A stretch of 64,000 bases of DNA. Origin: Mycobacterium sherrisii (GTDB lineage Bacteria; Actinomycetota; Actinomycetes; Mycobacteriales; Mycobacteriaceae). A program made the position numbers and the translations under genes. The stretch is taken from assembly GCF_002102355.1 (NCBI RefSeq), contig NZ_LQPT01000069.1, positions 39,758 through 103,757 of the forward strand. The letters run 5' to 3'. A model generated the notes under the pieces. That model saw nothing but the letters and a program-made list of their open reading frames with translations, was not told the DNA's origin and searched no databases. This document shows, piece by piece, positions 54,841-63,727 of the stretch (its first letter is position 1; every line of letters begins with the position of its first letter).

Positions 54841-55167
54841 TTGGTGAACGGATTTCTCAACTCGGTGGTCTCGTGGCTGCGCGCCGGCTATCCGGACGGC
54901 GTACCACCCACGGACACCTTCGCTCTGCTGGCCCTGCTGGCCAACCGGTTGTCCAACGATGAGGTCAAGCTCGTCGCCAACGAACTGATGTTGCGCGACG
55001 AGTTCGACAAGATCGACATCGGCGTGCTGATCAGCAAGCTCACCGACGAGCTGCCGTCCGAAGAGGACATCGAACGGGTGCGCGCCCGGCTGGCCGCCCA
55101 GGGCTGGCCGCTGGACGATCCGCACGGCGACGAGCACGACGAACTCAACGGCGGAGCCCGCGCATAG
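54841..55167 (+). CDS. DUF3349 protein (Rv0543c-like)
   Basis: A small helical protein starting MVNGFLNSVVSWLRAGYPDG, with the pattern LANRLSNDEVKLVANELM and VLISKLTDELPSEEDIERVRARLAAQGWP. DUF3349 proteins are compact helical bundles of unknown function. I set the start at TTG 54841 (six bases after GGAG at 54831-54834); GTG 54844 or TTG 54835 are possible. Confidence 0.85.
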   Translation: MVNGFLNSVVSWLRAGYPDGVPPTDTFALLALLANRLSNDEVKLVANELMLRDEFDKIDIGVLISKLTDELPSEEDIERVRARLAAQGWPLDDPHGDEHDELNGGARA

Positions 55168-55211
55168 CGGTTCTGCGTGCGCTTCACGTTTCCCCCGGCT
55201 CCGCCGCCGCA

Positions 55212-56327
55212 GTGCTGCTGCCCGCGCTGGAGCGAGTGCTCGCCGGCCGCGAACCGGCCTTCGTTGCGGCGCCTCCGGGTTCGGTAGCCGAGCTGGCGGC
55301 GTTGGGTATCGGCGAAACCGTCGACGACGACGTCGCTTTGGTCGCGACCACGTCGGGCACCACCGGAACGCCGAAGGGCGCCCTGCTCAGCGCCGCGGCT
55401 TTGACGGCCAGCGCGACGGCCACCCACGACCGGCTCGGTGGACCGGGTGGCTGGTTGCTGGCGTTGCCCCCGTATCACATCGCCGGCCTGCAGGTGCTGG
55501 TGCGCAGTCTCCTCGCCGGCTGCACGCCCGTCGAGATGGATGTCACCGCCGGCTTCGACGTCACCCAATTGCCAAGCGCCATAGCGAGATTGAGTGCAGG
55601 GCGACGGTACGCGTCGCTGGTGGCCGCGCAGCTGGCCAAGGCGCTGGGTGACCGCGCGGCCGCGGATGCGCTCGCCGGATTGGACGCGGTGCTGCTGGGT
55701 GGCGGACCCGCCCCGCGGCCGGTGCTCGACGCCGCGGCCGATGCCGGGATCACGGTGGTACGCACCTATGGGATGAGCGAGACCGCGGGGGGCTGCGTGT
55801 ACGACGGTGTCGCGCTGGACGGTGTGCGGGTGCGGGTGCACGACGACGGACGCATCGCGATCGGCGGCGCGACCCTGGCCAAGGGATATCGCAATCCGGT
55901 TGATCCCGACCCGTTCGCCGAGCCGGGCTGGTTTTGCACCGAGGACTTGGGGGCGCTGGACGGGCGCGGCGTGCTGACCGTGCTGGGCCGCGCCGATGAC
56001 GCGATCAGCACCGGCGGGTTGACGGTGCTGCCGCAGCCGGTCGAGGCCGCGCTGAGCGCCCACCCGGCCGTGAGCGACTGTGCGGTCTTCGGGATCGCCG
56101 ACGACCGGCTGGGTCAGCGGGTGGTCGCGGCGATCGTGGTGCGCGACGGTTTCGCGGCGCCGACGCTGGATGCGCTGCGCGAACAGGTGGCGCGCACCCT
56201 GGATGCGACGGCCGCGCCGCGGGAACTGCACCTCGTCGACGCGTTGCCGCGGCGCGGCATCGGGAAGGTGGACCGAAGGGCACTGGCACGCCGGTTCGGC
56301 ACCGATCGACAGGCCCGCCGACCATGA
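55212..56327 (+). CDS. menE: o-Succinylbenzoate-CoA ligase
   Basis: A 371-residue ANL enzyme, shorter than most, as is usual for mycobacterial MenE. Motifs: VATTSGTTGTPKGALLSA, adenylate motif RTYGMSETAGG, hinge GRADDAISTGGLTVLPQPVE, and the terminal Lys in PRRGIGKVDRRAL. It activates o-succinylbenzoate for MenB. I start at GTG 55212; sequence upstream is open without a better start codon. The end overlaps the next gene by four bases. Confidence 0.93.
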   Translation: MLLPALERVLAGREPAFVAAPPGSVAELAALGIGETVDDDVALVATTSGTTGTPKGALLSAAALTASATATHDRLGGPGGWLLALPPYHIAGLQVLVRSLLAGCTPVEMDVTAGFDVTQLPSAIARLSAGRRYASLVAAQLAKALGDRAAADALAGLDAVLLGGGPAPRPVLDAAADAGITVVRTYGMSETAGGCVYDGVALDGVRVRVHDDGRIAIGGATLAKGYRNPVDPDPFAEPGWFCTEDLGALDGRGVLTVLGRADDAISTGGLTVLPQPVEAALSAHPAVSDCAVFGIADDRLGQRVVAAIVVRDGFAAPTLDALREQVARTLDATAAPRELHLVDALPRRGIGKVDRRALARRFGTDRQARRP

Positions 56328-57676
56328 GGGTCGCCCGTCGGGAGGTGCTGGCCGTCATGGTCGCCGCCGCCGTGGTGGCGGCCGCCGTCGTGCTGCCCGC
56401 GCTGAACGTCGGTGTTCGGCCGCGCCTGGACCTCGGCCCGGAACGCTTCGACACACACGCCATCGCCGAACCGCTGTTCGCCGCCTGGGAGCTGCACGCC
56501 AGCTGGGGCACCCTACCCGCGATACTGCTTGCCGTCGCCGCCGTCGTGTGGGGACCCGTTGTCGCTCAACGCCTTTCGTGGCGGACCCTGACATTGGGCA
56601 GCTGGGCGGTGGCCTGCGGGTGGGCATTCGCACTGGCGATGATCGACGGCTGGCAGCGCGGCTTCGCGGGCCGGTTGACCACCCGGGACGAGTACGTGAC
56701 CCAGGTGCCCAGCATCACGGACATACCGGCCGCGGTGCGAACGTTTGCCAGCCGGATCCTGGATTACCAGCCGAACTCGTGGATCACCCACGTCTCCGGG
56801 CATCCGCCCGGCGCGCTGTTGACGTTCGTCTGGCTGGACCGCATCGGCCTGCACGGCGGCGCCTGGGCGGGTTTGCTGTGCCTGCTGGCCGGGTCCAGCG
56901 CCGCGGCGGCCATCCTGATCGTCATCCGCGCCCTGGCCGACGAGTCGACCGCGCGACGGGCCGCACCGTTCGTCGCGATCGCGCCGACCGCGATCTGGGT
57001 GGCCGTCTCGGCCGACGGCTACTTCGCCGGCGTCGCGGCGTGGGGCATCGCGCTGCTGGCGGTGGCGGTGCACCGACCGGTCCGGTTTCCCGCGCTGGTG
57101 GCCGCCGCGGCGGGCCTGCTGCTGGGCTGGGGCGTCTTCCTCAGCTACGGCCTGGTGCTGATGGGTTTCGCCGCGGCGGCGGTCTTGGTGTCGGCGAACG
57201 ACTTTCGGGTGGCGCTGCGGGCCCTGGGCCCGGCGGCGCTGGCCGCCATCGGGGTGGCGGTGCTGTTCGCGGTTGCCGGATTCTTCTGGTTCGACGGCTA
57301 TACCCTTGTGCAGCAACGCTATTGGCAGGGCATCGCGCACGACCGGCCGTTCGGTTACTGGTGGTGGGCTAATCTGGCCTGCGTGGTGTGCGCGATCGGC
57401 CTCGGCGGTGTCGCGGGGCTCACCCGGGTGTTCGACGTCACCGCCATCCGCCACCGCTGCGGGTTCCACCTGCTGCTGCTCGCGATGTTGGCGGCGATCG
57501 CCTGCGCCGACTTGAGCATGTTGAGCAAGGCCGAGGTGGAACGGATCTGGCTGCCGTTCACGGTCTGGCTCACCGCGGCCCCCGCCCTGCTGGCGGTGCG
57601 ATCACACCGGCTGTGGCTGGCGATCAACGCCGCCGGGGCACTGCTGGTGAACACCGTCATGGTCACGCACTGGTAG
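56324..57676 (+). CDS. Integral membrane protein (Rv0541c-like)
   Basis: A 450-residue protein with roughly ten to eleven membrane helices. An exposed loop after the second helices contains NSWITHVSGHPPGALLTFVW, a pattern reminiscent of membrane glycosyltransferases (GT-C type), but no firm signature is visible. The ATG overlaps the menE stop (ATGA). It is probably translated with menE and the permease that follows six bases later. Function unknown. Confidence 0.8.
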   Translation: MRVARREVLAVMVAAAVVAAAVVLPALNVGVRPRLDLGPERFDTHAIAEPLFAAWELHASWGTLPAILLAVAAVVWGPVVAQRLSWRTLTLGSWAVACGWAFALAMIDGWQRGFAGRLTTRDEYVTQVPSITDIPAAVRTFASRILDYQPNSWITHVSGHPPGALLTFVWLDRIGLHGGAWAGLLCLLAGSSAAAAILIVIRALADESTARRAAPFVAIAPTAIWVAVSADGYFAGVAAWGIALLAVAVHRPVRFPALVAAAAGLLLGWGVFLSYGLVLMGFAAAAVLVSANDFRVALRALGPAALAAIGVAVLFAVAGFFWFDGYTLVQQRYWQGIAHDRPFGYWWWANLACVVCAIGLGGVAGLTRVFDVTAIRHRCGFHLLLLAMLAAIACADLSMLSKAEVERIWLPFTVWLTAAPALLAVRSHRLWLAINAAGALLVNTVMVTHW

Positions 57677-57682
57677 GCGGAG

Positions 57683-58924
57683 ATGACAAGGCAACCGGAA
57701 CTCGCGCGTCGGCTCGACACCAGCGACGCCGTCGTGATCGGGCTGGGCTCGATGCTCGGCGCCGGGGTGTTCGCCGCGTTCGGCCCGGCCGCGCGGGCGG
57801 CCGGCGCCGGCCTGCTGATCGGGTTGGGGCTGGCCGCGGTCATCGCGTATTGCAACGCCACGTCGTCGGCGCAGCTGGCCGCGGCCTACCCGACGTCGGG
57901 CGGGACGTACATCTACGGGCGCGAACGTCTCGGTCCGTGGTGGGGGTTCATCGCCGGGTGGGGCTTCGTGATCGGCAAGACGGCCTCGTGCGCGGCCATG
58001 GCGTTGACCGTCGCCGCCTACACGGCGCCCGGGGCACCGGTGTGGGTGCAGCGCGCGATCGCGGTCGCCGCGGTGGCGATGCTGACCGCCCTGAACTATC
58101 GCGGGGTCACCAAGACGGCGATGCTAGCGCGAATACTGTTGGGATGCACGCTGATTGCCTTGACCGCGGTCGTGGTCGGCATCGTGGCGGGCAAGCACGA
58201 CGCGGCGCAGCTGAGCGGGGCGTGGTGGACCGGCTCGGTGTACGGCGTGCTGCAGTCGGCCGGGTTGATGTTCTTTGCCTTTGCCGGGTATGCGCGCATC
58301 GCGACGATGGGTGAGGAGGTCCGCGATCCGGCCCGCACCATTCCCCGCGCGATCACCATCGCCCTGGCGATCGCGGTGGTGCTGTATGCGGTGGTCGGGG
58401 TGAGCGCGCTGTTGGCCGTCGGGCCGCATCGGCTCGCCCGCGCCGCCGCGCCGTTGGCCGAGGCGGTACGGGCGGCCGGCCACCCGGCCCTGGTGCCGGT
58501 GATATCGGCGGGTGCCGCGCTGGCGAGCATGGGTGCGCTGCTGGCGCTGATCGCTGGGCTCGGACGCACCATGCTCGCGATGGCCCGGCATCGCGACCTG
58601 CCCGGCTGGCTGGCCGCGGTCCACCCCGAGCACCGGGTGCCGCATCACGCCGAGATCGCGATCGGCGTGGTGGTGTGCGCCCTGGTGAGCCTCGTCGACC
58701 TGCGTGGGGTGATTGGCTTTTCGTCGTTCGGCGTGCTGATCTACTACGCGATCGCCAACGCCGCCGCCGTCACGCTGCGCCGCCGCCGGGTGGTCAACTT
58801 CTGCGGCCTGGCCGGGTGCCTGGCGCTGGTCGCGACGTTGCCGTGGGAATCCGCGGCCGCCGGCCTGGCGGTATTCGCCGTCGGGGTCGCCGGGCGCGCG
58901 GTGCTCCGCGCGGCACGCCGCTAG
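57683..58924 (+). CDS. APC-family amino acid permease
   Basis: A 413-residue transporter with 12 predicted helices. The APC start motif is VVIGLGSMLGAGVFAAFGPA, and YPTSGGTYIYGRERLGPWWGFIAGWGF follows. It imports or exchanges an amino acid or amine; the substrate is not readable. It shares its stop (CTAG palindrome) with the convergent DUF2064 gene. Confidence 0.9.
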   Translation: MTRQPELARRLDTSDAVVIGLGSMLGAGVFAAFGPAARAAGAGLLIGLGLAAVIAYCNATSSAQLAAAYPTSGGTYIYGRERLGPWWGFIAGWGFVIGKTASCAAMALTVAAYTAPGAPVWVQRAIAVAAVAMLTALNYRGVTKTAMLARILLGCTLIALTAVVVGIVAGKHDAAQLSGAWWTGSVYGVLQSAGLMFFAFAGYARIATMGEEVRDPARTIPRAITIALAIAVVLYAVVGVSALLAVGPHRLARAAAPLAEAVRAAGHPALVPVISAGAALASMGALLALIAGLGRTMLAMARHRDLPGWLAAVHPEHRVPHHAEIAIGVVVCALVSLVDLRGVIGFSSFGVLIYYAIANAAAVTLRRRRVVNFCGLAGCLALVATLPWESAAAGLAVFAVGVAGRAVLRAARR

Positions 58925-59583
58925 AGCCCGGCGTCCCGGGTGGCTTGGGCGAACCGGCTGGTTGGTTTGCACGCCGGCCGCACTACGGCCACGTCGGCGG
59001 CGACGTCGAAGTCGGCTAACCGCTGAACATCCACGACGTCGATGCCGTTGTCCTGCAATGCTTTCCGGGTGAGTTCGCCGGTGTCGGGCTGCGACATCGG
59101 CACGGCGCGCAGGCATGCGGCCATCACCGGATCCCGGACGCCCAGCACCCACCACCCGCCGTCGTCGGCGAGCCCGAGCACGGCCGGCGAACGCAGCAGT
59201 CGCCGCGCGCAGTCGGCCAACAGGTCGGCGGTCACCTGCGGGGTGTCCATGCCGATCTGCAGCACCGGCCGGCCGTCGCCCGCGTCCAGGTGTGCGTTGG
59301 CCAGCCGCTCGGCGAAGCCACTACCGCGCTGCCCGATCACCCGGAACGACGCCAACCGCCGCCGGATCGCCGCCGCGGCGGCCCCCGCATCCAGGTCGCC
59401 GGTCAACGCGACGACCCGGGCGGCGACCGGGGCGGCGACAACCGCGTCCAGCGTGTCCAGCAACGCGGCCGCGGCGATATCGGCGGCCACCCGGTCGCCG
59501 ACCGTCGCGGCCAGCCGGGTCTTGGCCAGGCCGGGCTGCGGCGCCTTGGCGACGACTAGCAGGGTCACCGGCAGGTCGGTCAC
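58921..59583 (-). CDS. DUF2064 / TIGR04282-type glycosyltransferase-like protein
   Basis: A 220-residue protein starting VTDLPVTLLVVAKAPQPGLAK, with TRLAATVGD, the acidic IGMDTPQV, and LGLADDGGWWVLGV. This is the NTP-transferase-like fold family found in gene pairs with a GT2 enzyme, as here. GTG start; it overlaps the GT2 stop by four bases (GTGA). Probably an unknown sugar-nucleotide or glycosyl-transfer step. Corresponds to Rv0540. Confidence 0.85.
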   Translation of the reverse strand: MTDLPVTLLVVAKAPQPGLAKTRLAATVGDRVAADIAAAALLDTLDAVVAAPVAARVVALTGDLDAGAAAAAIRRRLASFRVIGQRGSGFAERLANAHLDAGDGRPVLQIGMDTPQVTADLLADCARRLLRSPAVLGLADDGGWWVLGVRDPVMAACLRAVPMSQPDTGELTRKALQDNGIDVVDVQRLADFDVAADVAVVRPACKPTSRFAQATRDAGL

Positions 59584-60236
59584 GAAATCACCTTCCAGAA
59601 GTCCAGAATCGCGGTGATACTGCCCCGCAGCGACCCACTGACCTTGGACTTGCCGCCGGTGCGCGGGCCGTAGCTGACGTCGAGCTCGACCACCCGCCAG
59701 CCCGCGGCCGCCGCACGCACCAACAGTTCGAGGGGATACCCCGACCGCCGGTCGGCCACCTTTAGCCCCAGCAGGGCGTCCCGGCGGGCAACCCGCATCG
59801 GCGCGATGTCGTGGACCGGCAACCGATGGCGGGTGCGCAGCCGCCAGCTCATCACGACGGTGCCCACCCGGGCGACCCACGGCCAGTGCAGACCGGCGAC
59901 GGGTCGGCGCCGGCCGACGGCCAGGTCCGCACCCTGCTCGAGCGCGGCGACCAGCCGCGGCAGCTCACCCGGATCCATCGAGCCGTCGGCGTCGATCACC
60001 GCCACGATCGGCGTCGGCGCGGCAACGACGCCGGCGTGCACCGCGGACCCATATCCCGGTCGTGGTTCGGCGACAACGTCCGCGCCGAGCTGCGCGGCGA
60101 CCCGCGCGGTGCCGTCGGTGCTGTTGTTGTCGACGACCAGCGCCCGGTACCCGGCGGGAATGGCGGCCAGCACCGCCGGCAACGACTCCTCCTCGTTCAG
60201 GCACGGCAGCACCACCGTGACCAATTCGTCCGGCAT
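59580..60236 (-). CDS. GT2 family glycosyltransferase (Rv0539-like)
   Basis: A 218-residue GT-A enzyme: VTVVLPCLNEEESLPAVLAA, VVDNNSTDGT, the metal motif VIDADGSMDPGEL (DxD-like) and VGRRRPVAG. It resembles polyprenyl-phosphate glycosyltransferases (dolichol-phosphate-mannose synthase type) but has no C-terminal membrane helices. I start at ATG 60236, 14 bases after the preceding gene's stop. Part of the three-gene minus-strand set with the Thr/Pro-rich protein and the DUF2064 gene. Confidence 0.88.
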   Translation of the reverse strand: MPDELVTVVLPCLNEEESLPAVLAAIPAGYRALVVDNNSTDGTARVAAQLGADVVAEPRPGYGSAVHAGVVAAPTPIVAVIDADGSMDPGELPRLVAALEQGADLAVGRRRPVAGLHWPWVARVGTVVMSWRLRTRHRLPVHDIAPMRVARRDALLGLKVADRRSGYPLELLVRAAAAGWRVVELDVSYGPRTGGKSKVSGSLRGSITAILDFWKVIS

Positions 60237-60250
60237 CCGGCGGCCCGCGG

Positions 60251-61912
60251 TCAGGACCCGGACGACGAGCGACCGCCGCCACCACCCGACGGCAGCCTGG
60301 GTACGACGGGCTTCGGGGCGGTCTGCTGCTGTTGCGTCGGGGGCTTGGGGACGACGGTCTGCTGCTGTTGGGTGGGTTGCTGGGTCGGCGGTTTGGTCGG
60401 TGCGACCGTGGTCGGGGCGACGGTCGTCGGGGCGACGGTGGTCGGGGCGACCGTCGTCGGCGCCAGCTTCGTGGTCGGCGCGACCGTCGTGGTCGGCGCG
60501 ACCGTCGTGGTCGGCGCGACCGTCGTGGTCGGCGCGCTCGCCGATGTGGACGGAGTCGGCGTATTCGTCGGCGAGGTGGGCGTATTCGTCGTGGTGGTCG
60601 GAAGTGTTGTCGTCGGCAGCGTGGTGGTCGGCAGCGTGGTGGTCGGTGTCGGCGGCGTGTACGTCGGCACGTAAGGCGGTTGGGGCCGCCATCCCGGGAA
60701 CGGGACGATGATCGGCACCGGAATCGGGATCGGGCCGTTCGGGTTGGGCACCAGACCGGGACCGGGCGCCACCGGGTTGACCGGCACCTCGGGCGCGGCG
60801 GGCGCCGGCGCAACCGCCGGAGCCGGAGCCGGAATGACGCCGCCCTGATACCCGGCGTTCGGCGCTTCGGGCGGCGGTGGCGGCACCGGCGCCTGCTGCT
60901 GGGTCGGCAACAGCGGCATGAACTTGCCCGGGGCGGCGTTCTGGTGCCCGATCACCGGCTGCTGACTGGCGGTCGGGCGCACGGCCACGACTACCGCGAC
61001 CGCCAGCGACGCGACGCCGATGACGGCGAATGCCACCACGGCGTTGCCCACCAGCAACGACCGCCGGCTCAGTTTCACCGGGCCGGTTTCGGCGTCCAAA
61101 TCGTCGTCGTAGTCGACGTAGTCGTCGAACTCGCCCGCAAGCAGGTCGTCCTCGTCGTCGGCCATCGAATAGGCCAGCTGCTGGTCCGAAGCTCCAGGAT
61201 CGTCGAACCCGGCCGGGGCCATCGCCGTCTCGTCGCCGGTCAGCCCCGCCGCCGGGGCCATCGCGGTGGCGTCGCCGGACACCGGCGCGGCCGCCAGCGC
61301 GGCGCCACGGGCCAGCGCAAATGTCGGATCTTCGGGAATCTGCACCCGCGTGGTCGCATCGGAAAGCTGGTCGGCCACCCCGGCAAGATCCGGTGCAGCG
61401 CCCACCAAGTAGACGTCGCTGGGCGCGCCGGGGTGCCCGCCGAGCCGGGCCATCATCGTGTCGAGCGTGCCGGTGGCGTCGCCGGCGAGTGCTTGCTGGG
61501 CCAGCATCGTGGGCGGCGCGTCCGGATCCCCCTCGTCAACCACCGACAGCGTCGCCGTGTTGTCGTCGACCACCAACACCCCACCAGAACGGCCGGCCGC
61601 CCGCATCAGGGCCGTGACCGCCTGGGACTGCGACAGCAGCCCGACGTTGTGCACGCCGGAGTCCTCCAACGCCCGGCGCAGCTGGTCGGCGGCGGGGTGG
61701 TCGGTCCAGCACACCCGGGTGCCGACCAGCCGGTGGTTCTCGTTCGCCAACAGTCGGTCCGTGCCGACCACGGTGTCGGTCAGCTGCTCGACGGGATTGT
61801 TAGCCAGGTCGACGACGGACTGGTCGATCACCTCACTGCCATCCGTGCCCGCGCCGACAAGCGCCAAGCGGGCGACGGGGCCCGTGACGGCAACCCCCAG
61901 AACGACGTCCAT
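60251..61912 (-). CDS. Single-pass membrane protein with Pro/Thr-rich external tail (Rv0538-like)
   Basis: A 553-residue protein in three parts. An N-terminal cytosolic domain (about 1-200) has actin/Hsp70-like strand patterns (DVVLGVAVTGPVARLALVGA, GGVLVVDDNTATLSVVD). An acidic linker leads to one membrane helix (about 305-330, VVAFAVIGVASLAVAVVVAV). The extracytoplasmic tail is rich in Pro, Thr and Gln, with tandem TTTVAP and APTTV repeats, a likely O-mannosylation target. ATG 61912 is chosen because earlier residues look non-native. First of the Rv0538-0540-type set. Confidence 0.85.
   Translation of the reverse strand: MDVVLGVAVTGPVARLALVGAGTDGSEVIDQSVVDLANNPVEQLTDTVVGTDRLLANENHRLVGTRVCWTDHPAADQLRRALEDSGVHNVGLLSQSQAVTALMRAAGRSGGVLVVDDNTATLSVVDEGDPDAPPTMLAQQALAGDATGTLDTMMARLGGHPGAPSDVYLVGAAPDLAGVADQLSDATTRVQIPEDPTFALARGAALAAAPVSGDATAMAPAAGLTGDETAMAPAGFDDPGASDQQLAYSMADDEDDLLAGEFDDYVDYDDDLDAETGPVKLSRRSLLVGNAVVAFAVIGVASLAVAVVVAVRPTASQQPVIGHQNAAPGKFMPLLPTQQQAPVPPPPPEAPNAGYQGGVIPAPAPAVAPAPAAPEVPVNPVAPGPGLVPNPNGPIPIPVPIIVPFPGWRPQPPYVPTYTPPTPTTTLPTTTLPTTTLPTTTTNTPTSPTNTPTPSTSASAPTTTVAPTTTVAPTTTVAPTTKLAPTTVAPTTVAPTTVAPTTVAPTKPPTQQPTQQQQTVVPKPPTQQQQTAPKPVVPRLPSGGGGGRSSSGS
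60395..60536. repeat. Codon-level tandem repeats (15 and 18 bp) in the Thr/Pro tail gene
   Basis: Four 15-base units (60395-60454, core GGTCGGGGCGAC) and, after a short break, three full 18-base units plus 12 bases (60471-60536, core GTGGTCGGCGCGACCGTC). They encode APTTV and APTTTV repeats, so length changes by whole units would keep the frame. Confidence 0.9.
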
Positions 61913-62145
61913 CGCTGCTCTCCTTCGGCTGGCCACCCCGGAACCAGCATGTCCCGGCATCATTACACTTCGATACCGTCGGCAGTAACCATCATTCGGG
62001 CGACCCTCGTTCTCCGCCACTCCCGTGCCGCCCGAACGGAGATTATGTTTCCAAGTACGCAACGACGTCGCCTCGGCAGGGGGTTCCCCCGCCTAAGACG
62101 CGAAAGTGTGCCGCCAGTAACCGTCCTCGATACCCGGGGGGAACC

Positions 62146-63726
62146 GTGAGCCAGAGCAGCGACGAGCCGCCGACCGGGCCCATCAGTGGCGCGGCGACGC
62201 CGCGGGCCGCTGCGGGTCCGCAGACCGCGGGCCGGCCCGGCACCCGCAACCCGGTTGCCGACCTGACCGCTGCCGTGCTGCTCATCGCCGCGGCGCTGTT
62301 GCCGTGGAACCTGTACTTCGGGCTCGGGATCCCCGGCAGCAACCCGACGCTGTTCGCGGTGCTGATCGCCGTGACCGTGCTGTCGCTGACCGGCGTCGCT
62401 TTGCCCGGCTCCGGGTCCACGGGCCGTGCGCTGCGGCTCGCGCTCAACGTTCCCTATTTGCTGCTGGTGCTCGGGTTCGTCGGATTCGACGCCGTCCAAA
62501 CCGTCCGCTTCGGCGGCACCGTGACCGTGCCGGGTGGTGTCGGTCCGGGCGCCTGGGCCGGCATAGCCGGTGCGCTGCTGAGCGCGCAATCGGCGGACAC
62601 CGCAGCCCACGACGCCGCCGACGGGCGACACCGGGCGGCGCGGATCCTCGGTTACGTCTCGATGCTGGCCGCGGTGCTCAGCTTCGGTTTCACCCTGTTC
62701 TGGCGCATCAGGTACGCGCTGAGCGACGCGGGCGGTTCGGCCGGGTTCGGCACCCAAAACATCGCCGTCATCGCGACGGCGGTGGTCTACGGCCTGGTGG
62801 CCCTGATCGCCGTGCTGGTCGCCTCACGGTGGCTGCTGGACGACACGCGGGCCTCGCGGTTGGCGACGATCGCGCTGGGCGCCTCGGCACTGGTCGCCGG
62901 AATCATCGTCTGGTTGCTGCCTGTCGGCCGCGACATCGACGCGTTCCACGGCATCGCCCAGAACACCTCCACCGCCGGGGTCGGATTCGAGGGTTATCTG
63001 GCGTGGGCGGCGACCGCCGGGCTTTTCCTGCGGCGCACGCTATCCGGCCGGGCCGGCACGGTGTCGGCCGAGGAAACCGCGTGGCGCGCGGCGGCCCGGG
63101 CCGGCTTGCTGATCATCGCCGTGTGGGGCCTGGGGTCGCTCGCCATGCGGATCACCGACCTCGCCGTCGCGACCAGCCTGAACTACCCTTATTCGCGGTA
63201 CGACACGGTCGTGCTGGCCGTGTTCGACGCGGCCACCGCGGCGCTGGCGCTGTGGCTGCGAAGCAAACTGCGCGACGCCTCGGTCGCCGCCAGGACCATC
63301 ACGGCACTGTGCGGACTTGTTGCCGCACTGAGCATTTCACGGGTCATCGTGGGTGTGGTGCTGGCGCCGCGGTTCGCCCAGCCACCCAACGCCACCCAGC
63401 ACCCGGTCTACGGAAACGACCTCGCGCAGCAGATCACCAGCACATTCGACGTGGCGCTGTCCGCGCTGGCGCTGTTCATCCTGGCGGCGGCGGTCGTCAC
63501 CGGACACCTCGCCCGGCTGCGCCGGCGCCGCCGCGCCACCCGTCGGCGTGCCGCCGCGCAGCACGCCGAAGCTCCGACCACCCGCATTCACCCCGGCGAG
63601 TCGCCCACCACCGTGATACCCCAACTGGCCGGCGCACCAAGGATTTTCCGGGGCGACGACTCGGCCACCGGGCAGATCCCTGCCGCCAAGCCAAAGATCT
63701 ATCGGCCGCCGCAGGATCCGTCCTAG
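62146..63726 (+). CDS. Integral membrane protein with cytoplasmic tail (Rv0537c-like)
   Basis: A 526-residue protein with a disordered N-terminus, roughly ten to twelve membrane helices (about 42-460), and a basic then acidic C-terminal tail (RRRRRATRRRAAAQ..). No transporter or enzyme motif stands out. GTG start at 62146. It is divergent from the Thr/Pro-tail gene. Just after its stop lies the end of an IS630-type element. Confidence 0.82.
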   Translation: MSQSSDEPPTGPISGAATPRAAAGPQTAGRPGTRNPVADLTAAVLLIAAALLPWNLYFGLGIPGSNPTLFAVLIAVTVLSLTGVALPGSGSTGRALRLALNVPYLLLVLGFVGFDAVQTVRFGGTVTVPGGVGPGAWAGIAGALLSAQSADTAAHDAADGRHRAARILGYVSMLAAVLSFGFTLFWRIRYALSDAGGSAGFGTQNIAVIATAVVYGLVALIAVLVASRWLLDDTRASRLATIALGASALVAGIIVWLLPVGRDIDAFHGIAQNTSTAGVGFEGYLAWAATAGLFLRRTLSGRAGTVSAEETAWRAAARAGLLIIAVWGLGSLAMRITDLAVATSLNYPYSRYDTVVLAVFDAATAALALWLRSKLRDASVAARTITALCGLVAALSISRVIVGVVLAPRFAQPPNATQHPVYGNDLAQQITSTFDVALSALALFILAAAVVTGHLARLRRRRRATRRRAAAQHAEAPTTRIHPGESPTTVIPQLAGAPRIFRGDDSATGQIPAAKPKIYRPPQDPS

Positions 63727-63727
63727 T

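Noticed and set aside
60332-62149. 605-codon open frame on the plus strand
   Set aside because: Antisense to the Thr/Pro-tail membrane protein, whose signal, helix and repeats make sense; the antisense product is low-complexity Arg/Gly.
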